Assembly (NCBI RefSeq): GCF_001922985.1
Contig: NZ_MRUH01000045.1
Location: 62,001 to 126,000, forward strand
Length of the DNA: 64,000 nt
Source of the DNA: Teredinibacter waterburyi
Lineage (GTDB): Bacteria > Pseudomonadota > Gammaproteobacteria > Pseudomonadales > Cellvibrionaceae
Direction of reading: 5' to 3'
Shown here: piece by piece, positions 28,111 through 36,240 of the stretch
How the letters are laid out: the number at the start of each line of letters is the position of its first letter
Position numbering within the stretch: the first letter of the stretch is position 1
The notes under the pieces: model-generated
Told to the model about the DNA's origin: nothing
The model's input: only the letters and a program-made list of their open reading frames with translations
Databases searched by the model: none
Position numbers and translations under genes: made by a program

Positions 28111-28650
28111 GTGACCGATAAACGTTCAAACCTCATAACGGTTGGGCGCATCACAGGTGTTTTTGGTATTAAAGGTTGGTTGAAAGTTAAGTCTTTCACT
28201 AGCCCAGAAAGCAATATTCTGAACTATGCACCTTGGTGGCTGAAAACCCGTCACGGTGTTAAGAAAATCGAAATTGATAGCCATAGTCTTCGTGCAAATG
28301 GGCTGGTTGTTCACATCAAGGGTGTGGATGATCGTGATGTCGCTGCCGATTACTCGGCTACAGACATCGCCATAGAGCGAGACTTGCTGCCCGACCTAGA
28401 TGCGGGCGATTTTTATTGGTCTCAGCTGATCGGCCTTAGGGTTGTTAGCGAATACCAAGGGAATGTCTACGATTTCGGTATTGTTGAGCAGCTGCTAGAG
28501 ACTGGCGCAAATGATGTGCTGGTCATTAAAGCGGACGATCAGAGTATTGACCAGCGCGAACGCTTGGTGCCCTATGTGCTTGATACCTATGTGACGAGTG
28601 TGAATCTCGACACGGGTGAAATACGGGTGGCATGGGATCCTGAGTTTTAG
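28111..28650 (+). CDS. rimM: 16S rRNA processing protein RimM
   Basis: 179 residues: N-terminal VGRITGVFGIKGWLKVKSFT is diagnostic, and the PRC-barrel half contains DFYWSQLIGLRVV and LVPYV. It starts at GTG, 25 bases after rpsP. It assists 30S head maturation around S19. Confidence 0.95.
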   Translation: MTDKRSNLITVGRITGVFGIKGWLKVKSFTSPESNILNYAPWWLKTRHGVKKIEIDSHSLRANGLVVHIKGVDDRDVAADYSATDIAIERDLLPDLDAGDFYWSQLIGLRVVSEYQGNVYDFGIVEQLLETGANDVLVIKADDQSIDQRERLVPYVLDTYVTSVNLDTGEIRVAWDPEF

Positions 28651-28719
28651 CGTGAGTTTCGTGCAGGGGAAACCTGTGTTAATCATGGCACGAGGTGACT
28701 ATTTGGTCAGATCGGTGTT

Positions 28720-29493
28720 ATGAATCAGATTCGCGTAGTTGTGATAACGCTGTTCCCGGAGATGTTTTCGGCGCTAACAGAAAGCGGCATTAGTCGCCGA
28801 GCTGTTGAGCAGGGGTTAATAGAGATTAGTTTTCTTAACCCGCGCAGTTTTACCACTGATCGACATCAGACCGTGGATGATCGCCCCTATGGTGGCGGAC
28901 CCGGAATGGTTATGCGGGTCGAGCCTTTGCAGCAGGCTGTGTTGGCGGCGCTGCAGGCGTTAGGGTGTGACCGTGCAGATGCACAGGTAATTTACCTTTC
29001 TCCTCAGGGTGAAACACTAAATACTGCGGGTGTTGACGCTGTTGCTGAGCGGAAAAATTTAATATTGATTGCCGGTCGCTACGAAGGGATCGATGAGCGC
29101 TTTATACAGTCTTGGGTAGATTCGGAAATATCCATTGGTGACTATGTATTGAGTGGCGGAGAATTACCTGCAATGGTATTGCTTGACGCCTTGATCCGGA
29201 AGATTCCGGGAGCATTAGGTGATCAGCAGTCGGCACAGCAGGATTCTTTTGAGGATGGCTTACTTGATTGTCCTCATTATACTCGGCCGGAGTTAGTAAA
29301 CGGCGAGAGGGTTCCCGAGGTGTTGTTATCGGGCGACCACAAAAAGATTGAAAACTGGCGTCTCCAGCAATCGCTTGGAAGAACATTTCTGAGGAGGCCA
29401 GATTTGCTTGAGGGGAAAGCTTTATCCTCTGAGCAGAAAAAATTACTGGAAGCCTTTTTGGAGTTAGAAAAGCGCCAACAGTGTAACGATTGA
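28720..29493 (+). CDS. trmD: tRNA (guanine-37-N1)-methyltransferase
   Basis: 257 residues with the SPOUT trefoil-knot motifs: [32 protein letters not shown], and [19 protein letters not shown]. It makes m1G37, which prevents frameshifting. Third gene of the ribosomal operon. Confidence 0.97.
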   Translation: MNQIRVVVITLFPEMFSALTESGISRRAVEQGLIEISFLNPRSFTTDRHQTVDDRPYGGGPGMVMRVEPLQQAVLAALQALGCDRADAQVIYLSPQGETLNTAGVDAVAERKNLILIAGRYEGIDERFIQSWVDSEISIGDYVLSGGELPAMVLLDALIRKIPGALGDQQSAQQDSFEDGLLDCPHYTRPELVNGERVPEVLLSGDHKKIENWRLQQSLGRTFLRRPDLLEGKALSSEQKKLLEAFLELEKRQQCND

Positions 29494-29564
29494 TGACAAT
29501 CGCAATAGTTTCGTTGCCCGGGTTAATAGCCGTGAGGCTAATGTATTTAAAGTAGGAGCAAACC

Positions 29565-29927
29565 ATGAGTTCTAAGAACAAAATCATTCAGGAGCTGGAA
29601 AACGAGCAGCTCAAGCAAGAGCTTCCCGAGTTTAGCCCCGGTGATACCGTGGTTGTGCAAGTGAAGGTAACCGAAGGTAGTCGTGAGCGTTTGCAGGCCT
29701 ATGAAGGTGTTGTGATCGGTAAGCGTAACCGCGGTTTAAATTCAGCGTTCACCGTTCGCAAGATTTCCCACGGTGTTGGTGTTGAACGTACTTTCCAGAC
29801 TCACAGCAAGCAAGTTGATAGTATTTCTGTTAAGCGTCGCGGTGATGTTCGTCAGGCTAAGTTGTACTACTTGCGTGACCTTACTGGTAAGGCGGCTCGT
29901 ATTAAAGAGAAGCTTAGCGCTCGATAA
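29565..29927 (+). CDS. rplS: 50S ribosomal protein L19
   Basis: 120 residues. [35 protein letters not shown] and the [16 protein letters not shown] segment are typical of L19, which lies at the 30S-50S interface. A good AGGAG is present upstream. Last gene of the operon, followed by a terminator. Confidence 0.97.
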   Translation: MSSKNKIIQELENEQLKQELPEFSPGDTVVVQVKVTEGSRERLQAYEGVVIGKRNRGLNSAFTVRKISHGVGVERTFQTHSKQVDSISVKRRGDVRQAKLYYLRDLTGKAARIKEKLSAR

Positions 29928-29996
29928 GCAATACAGTGAAAGTTGGGTAGATACTATCCTATCTTTCGAAATTAGGGCTTGCTTCGGTAAGCCAAC

Positions 29997-30020
29997 AAAA
30001 AGCGACTTTAGTCGCTTTTT
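29997..30020 (+). terminator. Terminator of the rpsP-rplS operon
   Basis: AAAAAGCGAC and GTCGCTTTTT form a hairpin with a 4-base loop and a T tail. Confidence 0.85.
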
Positions 30021-30190
30021 CTGCATCTGCTGCAGCCAATTTTTGCGAATAGTCTGATGTTGTAAGGAACCATGTTAGAATCCCACGCTCCAAACAGGAG
30101 CAAGTTAACCTCAAACCTTTTAGGTCGGCACAGTTGCTTTTGAGTTTTGACTAAAACAATAAGAATTTTTATAGATAAAACGAGGGTTTT

Positions 30191-31039
30191 ATGAATATTC
30201 AGACATTTAAGCTGCCGGTTGTGGCAATTTTTGTGGCGGCACTTTCTGTGTTCGGCCTTGTTGCGTGTGATAGTGAAGCAAAAAGCAATACCGATGGCGC
30301 GAAAGCGGCGGCTCAGCCGACAACGCCAGAAAGTAAGGCGCCAGCCTCTGCGGCCAAAGCTGAACTAAGTGAAGATCAGTCGAAGGGCAAAATCATCAAC
30401 GCTCTGATGACTTTGAATCCAGAATTGAAAATATCCAGTGTTCAGGCTACCAGTGTCGACGGTATCTATCAGGTTAGTATCGGCAGTGGCGGTGTAATTC
30501 ATATGGATGCAACAGGTACTTTCTTTTTTGAAGGTGACTTGAAGCGCGTTGAGGGTAAGTCGGTAGTTAATGTTACCGAAGAAGCCCGTACACCGATGCG
30601 TGCAGAGCTTTTGGCTACCTCACAGCGTGACGAACAGATTATCTTTAGCCCTGAGGGCGAAGTTAAAGCCAGTATCGCGGTCTTTACCGATGCCGACTGT
30701 GGCTTTTGTCAGAAACTGCACAAAGAGGTACCAGCCTTGAATGCTATGGGTATCGAAGTGCGTTACCTCGCTTATCCGCGCGCTGGTATCGATTCCCCAT
30801 CCTACCGTAAGGTGGCTTCTGCGTGGTGTTCAGACAACCCCCAGGACGCGTTAACCAAAATTAAAAATCGCCAGAATATCCCCGAAAATGTTTGTGAGGG
30901 TAACCCGGTCGCATCACAGTACTCATTGGGTCAGAAAGCTGGTGTTACGGGCACGCCGTCAATTATCTTAGATAGTGGTGAGATGATTCCAGGCTACATG
31001 CCTGCAGACACCCTGGCCGCACGTTTGGGTGTTAAATAA
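30191..31039 (+). CDS. dsbC: Thiol:disulfide interchange protein DsbC, probably lipidated
   Basis: 282 residues. The C-terminal thioredoxin-fold domain has the CGFC active site (DADCGFCQKLH) and the cis-Pro loop GVTGTPSIIL. The N-terminal dimerisation domain is at about residues 60-130. It isomerises wrong disulfides in the periplasm. Unlike soluble DsbC, its leader contains a lipobox (LVAC, Cys 26) followed by Asp and an Ala/Lys/Thr-rich spacer, so it may be an inner-membrane lipoprotein. It lies upstream of hom and thrC as in pseudomonads, but a terminator separates them. Confidence 0.9.
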   Translation: MNIQTFKLPVVAIFVAALSVFGLVACDSEAKSNTDGAKAAAQPTTPESKAPASAAKAELSEDQSKGKIINALMTLNPELKISSVQATSVDGIYQVSIGSGGVIHMDATGTFFFEGDLKRVEGKSVVNVTEEARTPMRAELLATSQRDEQIIFSPEGEVKASIAVFTDADCGFCQKLHKEVPALNAMGIEVRYLAYPRAGIDSPSYRKVASAWCSDNPQDALTKIKNRQNIPENVCEGNPVASQYSLGQKAGVTGTPSIILDSGEMIPGYMPADTLAARLGVK

Positions 31040-31071
31040 GTACGAATTAGTTAATTCGTAAGTGCATGTGT

Positions 31072-31099
31072 AAAAAGGGGCCGTAGAGGCCCCTTTTTT
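31072..31099 (+). terminator. Terminator after dsbC
   Basis: AAAAAGGGGCC and GGCCCCTTTTTT pair around a 5-base loop, with a T tail. Confidence 0.9.
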
Positions 31100-31152
31100 G
31101 TTGGTTTTTATTAAATTTAGACGCTATTTTCGATAGTGCATAGTTACGCGCA

Positions 31153-31181
31153 TTGACAGCCTACACAGGCGTCAGTAAGGT
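31153..31181 (+). promoter_or_regulatory. Possible promoter of hom-thrC
   Basis: TTGACA, a 17-base spacer, then TAAGGT, downstream of the dsbC terminator and about 60 bases before hom. The -35 is perfect and the -10 weak. Confidence 0.45.
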
Positions 31182-31242
31182 TGCGTTTCTTTTAAATAGG
31201 GGCTTTTATCGCCGCTATCCGATCTTTTTATAATGTGAGGAA

Positions 31243-32562
31243 ATGAGCTTGAATCCGGTGAATGTTGGTATATGTGGCCTTGGCACTGTGGGTGGCGGTA
31301 CCTTTAACGTATTGACACGAAACAATAAAGATATCAATGCAAAGGCCGGTCGGGCGATTACCATTACTCATATTGGTTCGCGTCGCGACAACCCCTCTTG
31401 TGCTACCGGTGATATCAAGGTTAGCCGCGACATCTTTGCTGTTGCCGACGATCCAAATGTTGATATTCTCGTTGAAATGATCGGCGGAACTACGGTTGCC
31501 AAAGATCTAGTGCTCCGCGCGATTCGCTCAGGCAAGCACGTGGTTACGGCGAATAAAGCCTTGATCGCCGAATTTGGTAACGAACTCTTTGCTGAAGCTG
31601 TTGCTCATGGCGTTACCATTTCCTTCGAAGCCGCCGTAGCTGGTGGTATTCCGATTATTCGGTCTCTTCGAGAGGGTTTGGCTGCCAACAAGATTCAGTG
31701 GTTGGCTGGTATTATTAACGGAACCGGAAATTTTATTCTCACCGAAATGCGTGATAAAGGTCGCGCGTTTGATGATGTTCTGAAAGAAGCTCAAGAGTTA
31801 GGCTACGCGGAGGCGGACCCAACTTTTGACGTTGAAGGTATTGATGCGGCACACAAGCTTGTTATCTTGGCGTCGATAGCCTTCGGTATGCCGCTGCAAT
31901 TCGATAAGGTGTTTACGGAAGGGATTAGCAAAATATCACCTCAGGATGTGGCCTATGCCGATGAGCTAGGCTACCGTATTAAACATCTCGGTATTACACG
32001 TCGGATGCCGGATGGCGGCATTGAGTTGCGTGTTCACCCAACCTTGATTCCAGCGACACGGTTAATCGCCAATGTAGATGGTGTTATGAATGCGGTATTG
32101 GTTAAGGGCGATGCCGTCGGTGCAAGTATGTATTACGGCCCAGGTGCTGGCGCGGAACCTACCGCGTCATCGGTTATCTCGGATATCGTGCACGTTAGTC
32201 GTTTAGTTCGCGAAGATAATGTTGACGCGACCAACGTCCCGCATTTGGGTTTTGCTGAAGACCAGCTAAGCGATTACCGAATCGTTCCAATTGAAGAGGT
32301 TGAGACAGCCTATTACTTGCGTATGACGGCGCTCGATCAGCCTGGTGTGTTGTCAAAAATTACACAGATTTTGAGCGATGCGGGTATCAGTATCGAAGCC
32401 TTGATTCAAAAAGAGCCGAAGGAAGGCTGCAACCACGTACCGGTTATCCTGTTGACTAATCGTGCTATCGAAAAGCAAATTATAGCCGCCATTGACAAGA
32501 TTGAGCATTTAGATTGTATAGGCGACAAAGTGGTTCGGATTCGTGTTGAAGCCCTCAAGTAG
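31243..32562 (+). CDS. hom: Homoserine dehydrogenase
   Basis: 439 residues of the single-function type without an aspartokinase domain. The NAD(P)-binding motif is GICGLGTVGGGTFNVL at the N-terminus. The catalytic domain contains the GIINGTGNFILTEM and GYAEADPTFDVEGIDAAHKL signatures. A C-terminal ACT domain (after about residue 350) suggests feedback by threonine. It reduces aspartate semialdehyde to homoserine. thrC follows 54 bases later. Confidence 0.97.
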   Translation: MSLNPVNVGICGLGTVGGGTFNVLTRNNKDINAKAGRAITITHIGSRRDNPSCATGDIKVSRDIFAVADDPNVDILVEMIGGTTVAKDLVLRAIRSGKHVVTANKALIAEFGNELFAEAVAHGVTISFEAAVAGGIPIIRSLREGLAANKIQWLAGIINGTGNFILTEMRDKGRAFDDVLKEAQELGYAEADPTFDVEGIDAAHKLVILASIAFGMPLQFDKVFTEGISKISPQDVAYADELGYRIKHLGITRRMPDGGIELRVHPTLIPATRLIANVDGVMNAVLVKGDAVGASMYYGPGAGAEPTASSVISDIVHVSRLVREDNVDATNVPHLGFAEDQLSDYRIVPIEEVETAYYLRMTALDQPGVLSKITQILSDAGISIEALIQKEPKEGCNHVPVILLTNRAIEKQIIAAIDKIEHLDCIGDKVVRIRVEALK

Positions 32563-32616
32563 CTTTACAGAGTTAACCCGTTTATCCAAATAGAATGACA
32601 AGAGACGATCGATAAA

Positions 32617-34026
32617 GTGAAATATATAAGTACTCGCGGCGACGCGCCAAGTTTAAGTTTCGAAGAAGTAGTGTTAACTGGTTTAGCGACTGATGGTGGT
32701 TTGTATGTGCCAGAGACACTGCCAAAGTTTAGTGCTGATGAAATAGCCTCTTGGGCTGGGCTTAGCTATTGCGAACTGGCTTTTAAAATTATTTCTCCTT
32801 TCGTCGATGGCGAAATTCCAGATGCCGATTTAAAGCGTTTAATTGAAACCTCTTACACCACCAAGAGTGGAAAAGGCTTTCGGCACGAAGCTATCGCGCC
32901 GTTAATCCAGACCGGCCACAACGAGTGGATTCTGGAGTTGTTTCAGGGGCCAACTTTAGCATTCAAAGATTTTGCACTGCAGTTTCTTGGCCACTTGCTT
33001 GACTATATTTTGAAAAAGCGTAATCAAAAAGTTGTGATTATGGGGGCGACTTCGGGTGATACCGGCTCGGCCGCCATTGAAGGTTGTCGCGACTGTGAGA
33101 ATGTTGATATTTTTATCTTGCATCCGCACAAACGTGTATCGGATGTTCAGCGCCGACAGATGACAACCGTACTGGAAGATAACGTTTTCAATATTGCGCT
33201 AGAAGGCAACTTTGACGATTGTCAGAATATGGTTAAGGCGAGCTTCGCCGACCAATCGTTTTTGACAGAAGGGCGGCAGTTGGTCGCGGTAAACTCAATT
33301 AACTGGGCGCGTATTATGGCCCAGATTGTGTATTATTTTTATGCCGGTTTAGCGGTTGGAACACCGCAGCGAAAAGTATCTTTCTCTGTGCCGACCGGTA
33401 ATTTTGGTGATATTTTTGCCGGTTATCTTGCCAAGCAAATGGGATTGCCAATCGATCAGCTTGTGATCGCAACCAATAGTAACGATATTTTACACCGCTG
33501 TATTAGTGCGAACGATCACAGCCAGCAAGACCTAATCCACTCGCTATCGCCAAGTATGGATATTATGGTGTCGAGTAATTTCGAAAGAATGTTATTTGAT
33601 TTGCACGGCCGTGATGGCGCTAAGATCAAAGCTTTAATGGAAAACTTCAAAGCTACCGGTCAATTAGTGCTCGGTGACGATGCCTTAGCGAAAGCGCGTG
33701 AACTATTTTCCAGTTACAGGTTGAGCGATGAGGAAACCATAAGCGTCATTCGTGAGGTGTTTGAAACTACCGAATACTTGCTGGACCCTCATACCGCCAT
33801 TGGTGTGCAGGCGGCCCGTAAAACGCGCCAGTCGAACGCGGTGCCGATGATTTGCTTAGCTACGGCACACCCCGCCAAGTTTCCAGAAGCAGTGCAAAAG
33901 GCTGGGCAGTCGGAAGATCCAAAGTTACCTCATCATATGCAGGATTTATTTAGCCGCGAAGAGCGTTATCAGGTAATAGAAAAGGATATTGCTAAGGTAC
34001 AGGATTTCATCCGGTCGAATATTTAG
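32617..34026 (+). CDS. thrC: Threonine synthase
   Basis: 469 residues beginning MKYISTRGDAPSLSFEEV from a GTG start. The PLP Lys is in GPTLAFKDFALQFLG, and the cofactor-phosphate loop is MGATSGDTGSAAIEG. It converts phosphohomoserine to threonine. It forms an operon with hom and is followed by a terminator. Confidence 0.97.
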   Translation: MKYISTRGDAPSLSFEEVVLTGLATDGGLYVPETLPKFSADEIASWAGLSYCELAFKIISPFVDGEIPDADLKRLIETSYTTKSGKGFRHEAIAPLIQTGHNEWILELFQGPTLAFKDFALQFLGHLLDYILKKRNQKVVIMGATSGDTGSAAIEGCRDCENVDIFILHPHKRVSDVQRRQMTTVLEDNVFNIALEGNFDDCQNMVKASFADQSFLTEGRQLVAVNSINWARIMAQIVYYFYAGLAVGTPQRKVSFSVPTGNFGDIFAGYLAKQMGLPIDQLVIATNSNDILHRCISANDHSQQDLIHSLSPSMDIMVSSNFERMLFDLHGRDGAKIKALMENFKATGQLVLGDDALAKARELFSSYRLSDEETISVIREVFETTEYLLDPHTAIGVQAARKTRQSNAVPMICLATAHPAKFPEAVQKAGQSEDPKLPHHMQDLFSREERYQVIEKDIAKVQDFIRSNI

Positions 34027-34044
34027 CGGTACATTCTTGTTATG

Positions 34045-34073
34045 AAAAAAGCCCCTAATTGGGGCTTTTTTTT
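34045..34073 (+). terminator. Terminator after thrC
   Basis: AAAAAAGCCCC and GGGGCTTTTTTTT with an AATT-type loop. The symmetric A and T runs could also stop transcription from the minus strand. Confidence 0.9.
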
Positions 34074-34131
34074 GTCTCGAATTTGTGGTGAGCCTGCAAA
34101 TAAGTGGCCGAGGATTTAATTCCTAGCGCTA

Positions 34132-35007
34132 CTATGCTCCATCTTTTAATGCGTCGAGCGTAATCCAAAGTTTGGTATTGTCGAGCGGAGTCTTTGGTGG
34201 CAGGTCTGGGTTTTTAAGCTCAAATACCATTCGGTAGGAAAGGTCGACCTTTTCGATGACTGTGCGGACGGTATCATTTGTGAAAAATAGTTCGTCAAAA
34301 CTACCATCGTCTATCGCTGCGAGCAGCCCCTGTTCGATAGCTTTTGCAAGGTCTGGTCGTGTCGGTGTTACGAAAAGATAAAATGGCATTTTGTAAACAA
34401 GCATCACACGGTTGTCGACGGCAAGGTTGAGTTCTGGCCTATTTTTCATTTCTAGCCAGGGTTCGTGAACGCCGCGCGGAAATGCTTCAAAGCGCTTACC
34501 GTCAACCATGTGGAAAAGGCTCTCATATTTATTTGCTTCGATTACGGTAAGACCGTTGGCTTTTAATATTGTTGTGTCGGTCCAGCCACGACCTTGGCCA
34601 AAGGTGTGGGAAAGTAGGTCTTGGCGGGAATTTATATGGCGAAAATTGCTCAGGCTTTCGGCATTCATCAGCAGCACCCTATAGCCCAGTAATCCTTTAT
34701 AAAGTGGTACTCGTACAGGAAGTGTATGCTCTTCCATATCGTTGTTCGTTGCTGTCCAGCTTACATCTATTGAGCCTTCTATTAATCCTTGTTTCTGACG
34801 CTCACCCGTTAGCGTCGCATCAAATATATCGAGCGAATACTTTTTCTCAGCGTGTTTTAACGCGAGCTTGATCATACTAATCGCATAGTTGGCATTTGCA
34901 TCGCCTCGAGATGCGATTCTTACCGTTTCGTCCGCAGTGCACGGAATTGCAGTAGCAAGCGCGCCCATTGCCAATACTGCGCTGAAAACAAGTTGCGTAA
35001 GATTCAT
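34132..35007 (-). CDS. Periplasmic substrate-binding-like protein (PBP type 2)
   Basis: 291 residues. An N-terminal signal peptide (about 1-25) is followed by a fold resembling family 3 solute-binding proteins: VRIASRGDANANYAISMIKLAL at the start of the mature chain, then a Trp/aromatic-rich ligand cleft and a C-terminal lobe. No ABC permease or ATPase is nearby, so it is an orphan and may sense rather than transport. It is divergent from the NIT-like gene. Confidence 0.7.
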   Translation of the reverse strand: MNLTQLVFSAVLAMGALATAIPCTADETVRIASRGDANANYAISMIKLALKHAEKKYSLDIFDATLTGERQKQGLIEGSIDVSWTATNNDMEEHTLPVRVPLYKGLLGYRVLLMNAESLSNFRHINSRQDLLSHTFGQGRGWTDTTILKANGLTVIEANKYESLFHMVDGKRFEAFPRGVHEPWLEMKNRPELNLAVDNRVMLVYKMPFYLFVTPTRPDLAKAIEQGLLAAIDDGSFDELFFTNDTVRTVIEKVDLSYRMVFELKNPDLPPKTPLDNTKLWITLDALKDGA

Positions 35008-35337
35008 GGCGATTCCTGTGATTACCTAAATCATTATCTAAAGATTAGTACAAAAGCGTTTTTTTGGCACTTAAAGTGCCTTTTTCATTTTTTGCACCTT
35101 CATGGTGCGATTTGTGGCTGGGTTGTGATTTTATTCAACGACATAATTTAGTTTAGTTGCTGATTTAGACCCGTGTGCAATGATTTACTCGGTGGTTCTA
35201 GCCATCTATACAAGATGGAATATTAATTGCTCTGAATTAGACCTGTTCCCATAACATTGATGTGCCGCTTGCGTTCGGGCTCAACTTTGAACACGAGTTA
35301 TCGTTGTGCGTTCTTCATAATAATCGGAGAGGCAGCC
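35008..35337. other. Intergenic region with twin hairpins
   Basis: It separates the divergent binding-protein and NIT-like genes. Two short perfect hairpins at 35066-35080 and 35094-35108 lie in the probable leader of the minus-strand gene and are described separately. No other element was found. Confidence 0.5.
35066..35108. repeat. Two adjacent hairpins separated by T runs
   Basis: GGCAC-TTAAA-GTGCC at 35066-35080 is preceded by a T run and followed by TTTTTC, and GCACC-TTCAT-GGTGC follows at 35094-35108. On the minus strand they would form in the 5' leader of the binding-protein mRNA about 60-100 bases before its start. Function unknown. Confidence 0.55.
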
Positions 35338-36165
35338 ATGCCTGCTAGTTTTATGTTGACATCAGGTTTCGTTTTACTGCTGATACTTCTGGCATTTACT
35401 GGCTATGCTTTGGCCGTAAGGCGTGGGCGGAATGCCGATCTTTTGGCTGGCGTGCAAGTGCTACAAGCAGGCAAAATATTACTTGTTCATTTGCAGCAGC
35501 ACCGAGGCTTAAGCGCTGCATACCTGACTGGAAATGAAGAGGTGTATCCGGAAATTGAGACACTGCAAGAGCAGATCTCGATGGATATTCTACAAACGAG
35601 TTCGCTGAGTCATTGGCTCGATACCAATGAAGACTGGCAGGGCGTTTCTCGCCACTGGGCGAGCCTCTCAGTCAAGGCTTTTACAATATCTTCAGAGGGT
35701 AGCTTTGATCAGCACTCGCGGTTGATTGCATCCTTGTTAAGCATCTTAGATGACGTTGCGATTCGCTATGGGCTTTATTCAAACAGCCGTTTTGCCGATG
35801 TTCGCCTGGTTTGGCAGGAGTTCTTAACCATCGGCGAGCTAATAGGCCAAGTTCGAGCCTTAGGTGTAGAGATACTTAACTCGGGGGGCAATCATGGGCG
35901 AGGGAAGCAAATTGCTACCGTAAAGAAAAATATGGGCAAGATTCAGGACCTACTAAATCACTCTGCCTGCAGACGGATTCTAGACAGCAATCAAAAAGAG
36001 TCTCTCGCGGTGTTCCTGAGTTATGTAGATAGCCAAGTGGTGGAGGGGCGCGGGCCGGTGTCAGCAATGGAGTTTTTTGGTACGGCTACTGGCGCGATGA
36101 ATCTGGTTATCGAACAGTTTGAATGTGAAATGTTAAAGCTTCATCGCCAGGTAACGGGTCGCTAG
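35338..36165 (+). CDS. Membrane-anchored NIT-like sensor domain protein
   Basis: 275 residues from the ATG at 35338, supported by GGAGAGG upstream; a longer frame begins at 35257. One N-terminal membrane helix (about 5-27) precedes a helical domain with LVHLQQHRGLSAAYLTGNE, which resembles the nitrate/nitrite-sensing NIT domain. No kinase, methyl-accepting, GGDEF or DNA-binding domain follows, so any output must come from a partner. Assignment to NIT is by motif and moderately sure. Confidence 0.65.
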   Translation: MPASFMLTSGFVLLLILLAFTGYALAVRRGRNADLLAGVQVLQAGKILLVHLQQHRGLSAAYLTGNEEVYPEIETLQEQISMDILQTSSLSHWLDTNEDWQGVSRHWASLSVKAFTISSEGSFDQHSRLIASLLSILDDVAIRYGLYSNSRFADVRLVWQEFLTIGELIGQVRALGVEILNSGGNHGRGKQIATVKKNMGKIQDLLNHSACRRILDSNQKESLAVFLSYVDSQVVEGRGPVSAMEFFGTATGAMNLVIEQFECEMLKLHRQVTGR

Positions 36166-36240
36166 AGGCGGTTGCACCTCGTTGTCAGCGGAGTATCATG
36201 CGCCAACCCCCGAGCTAGAAAATCTAAGGCGCTCCATTCA

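Noticed and set aside
32563-32616. Threonine attenuator or riboswitch before thrC
   Set aside because: The gap is too short for an attenuator and shows neither a Thr/Ile codon run nor a hairpin.
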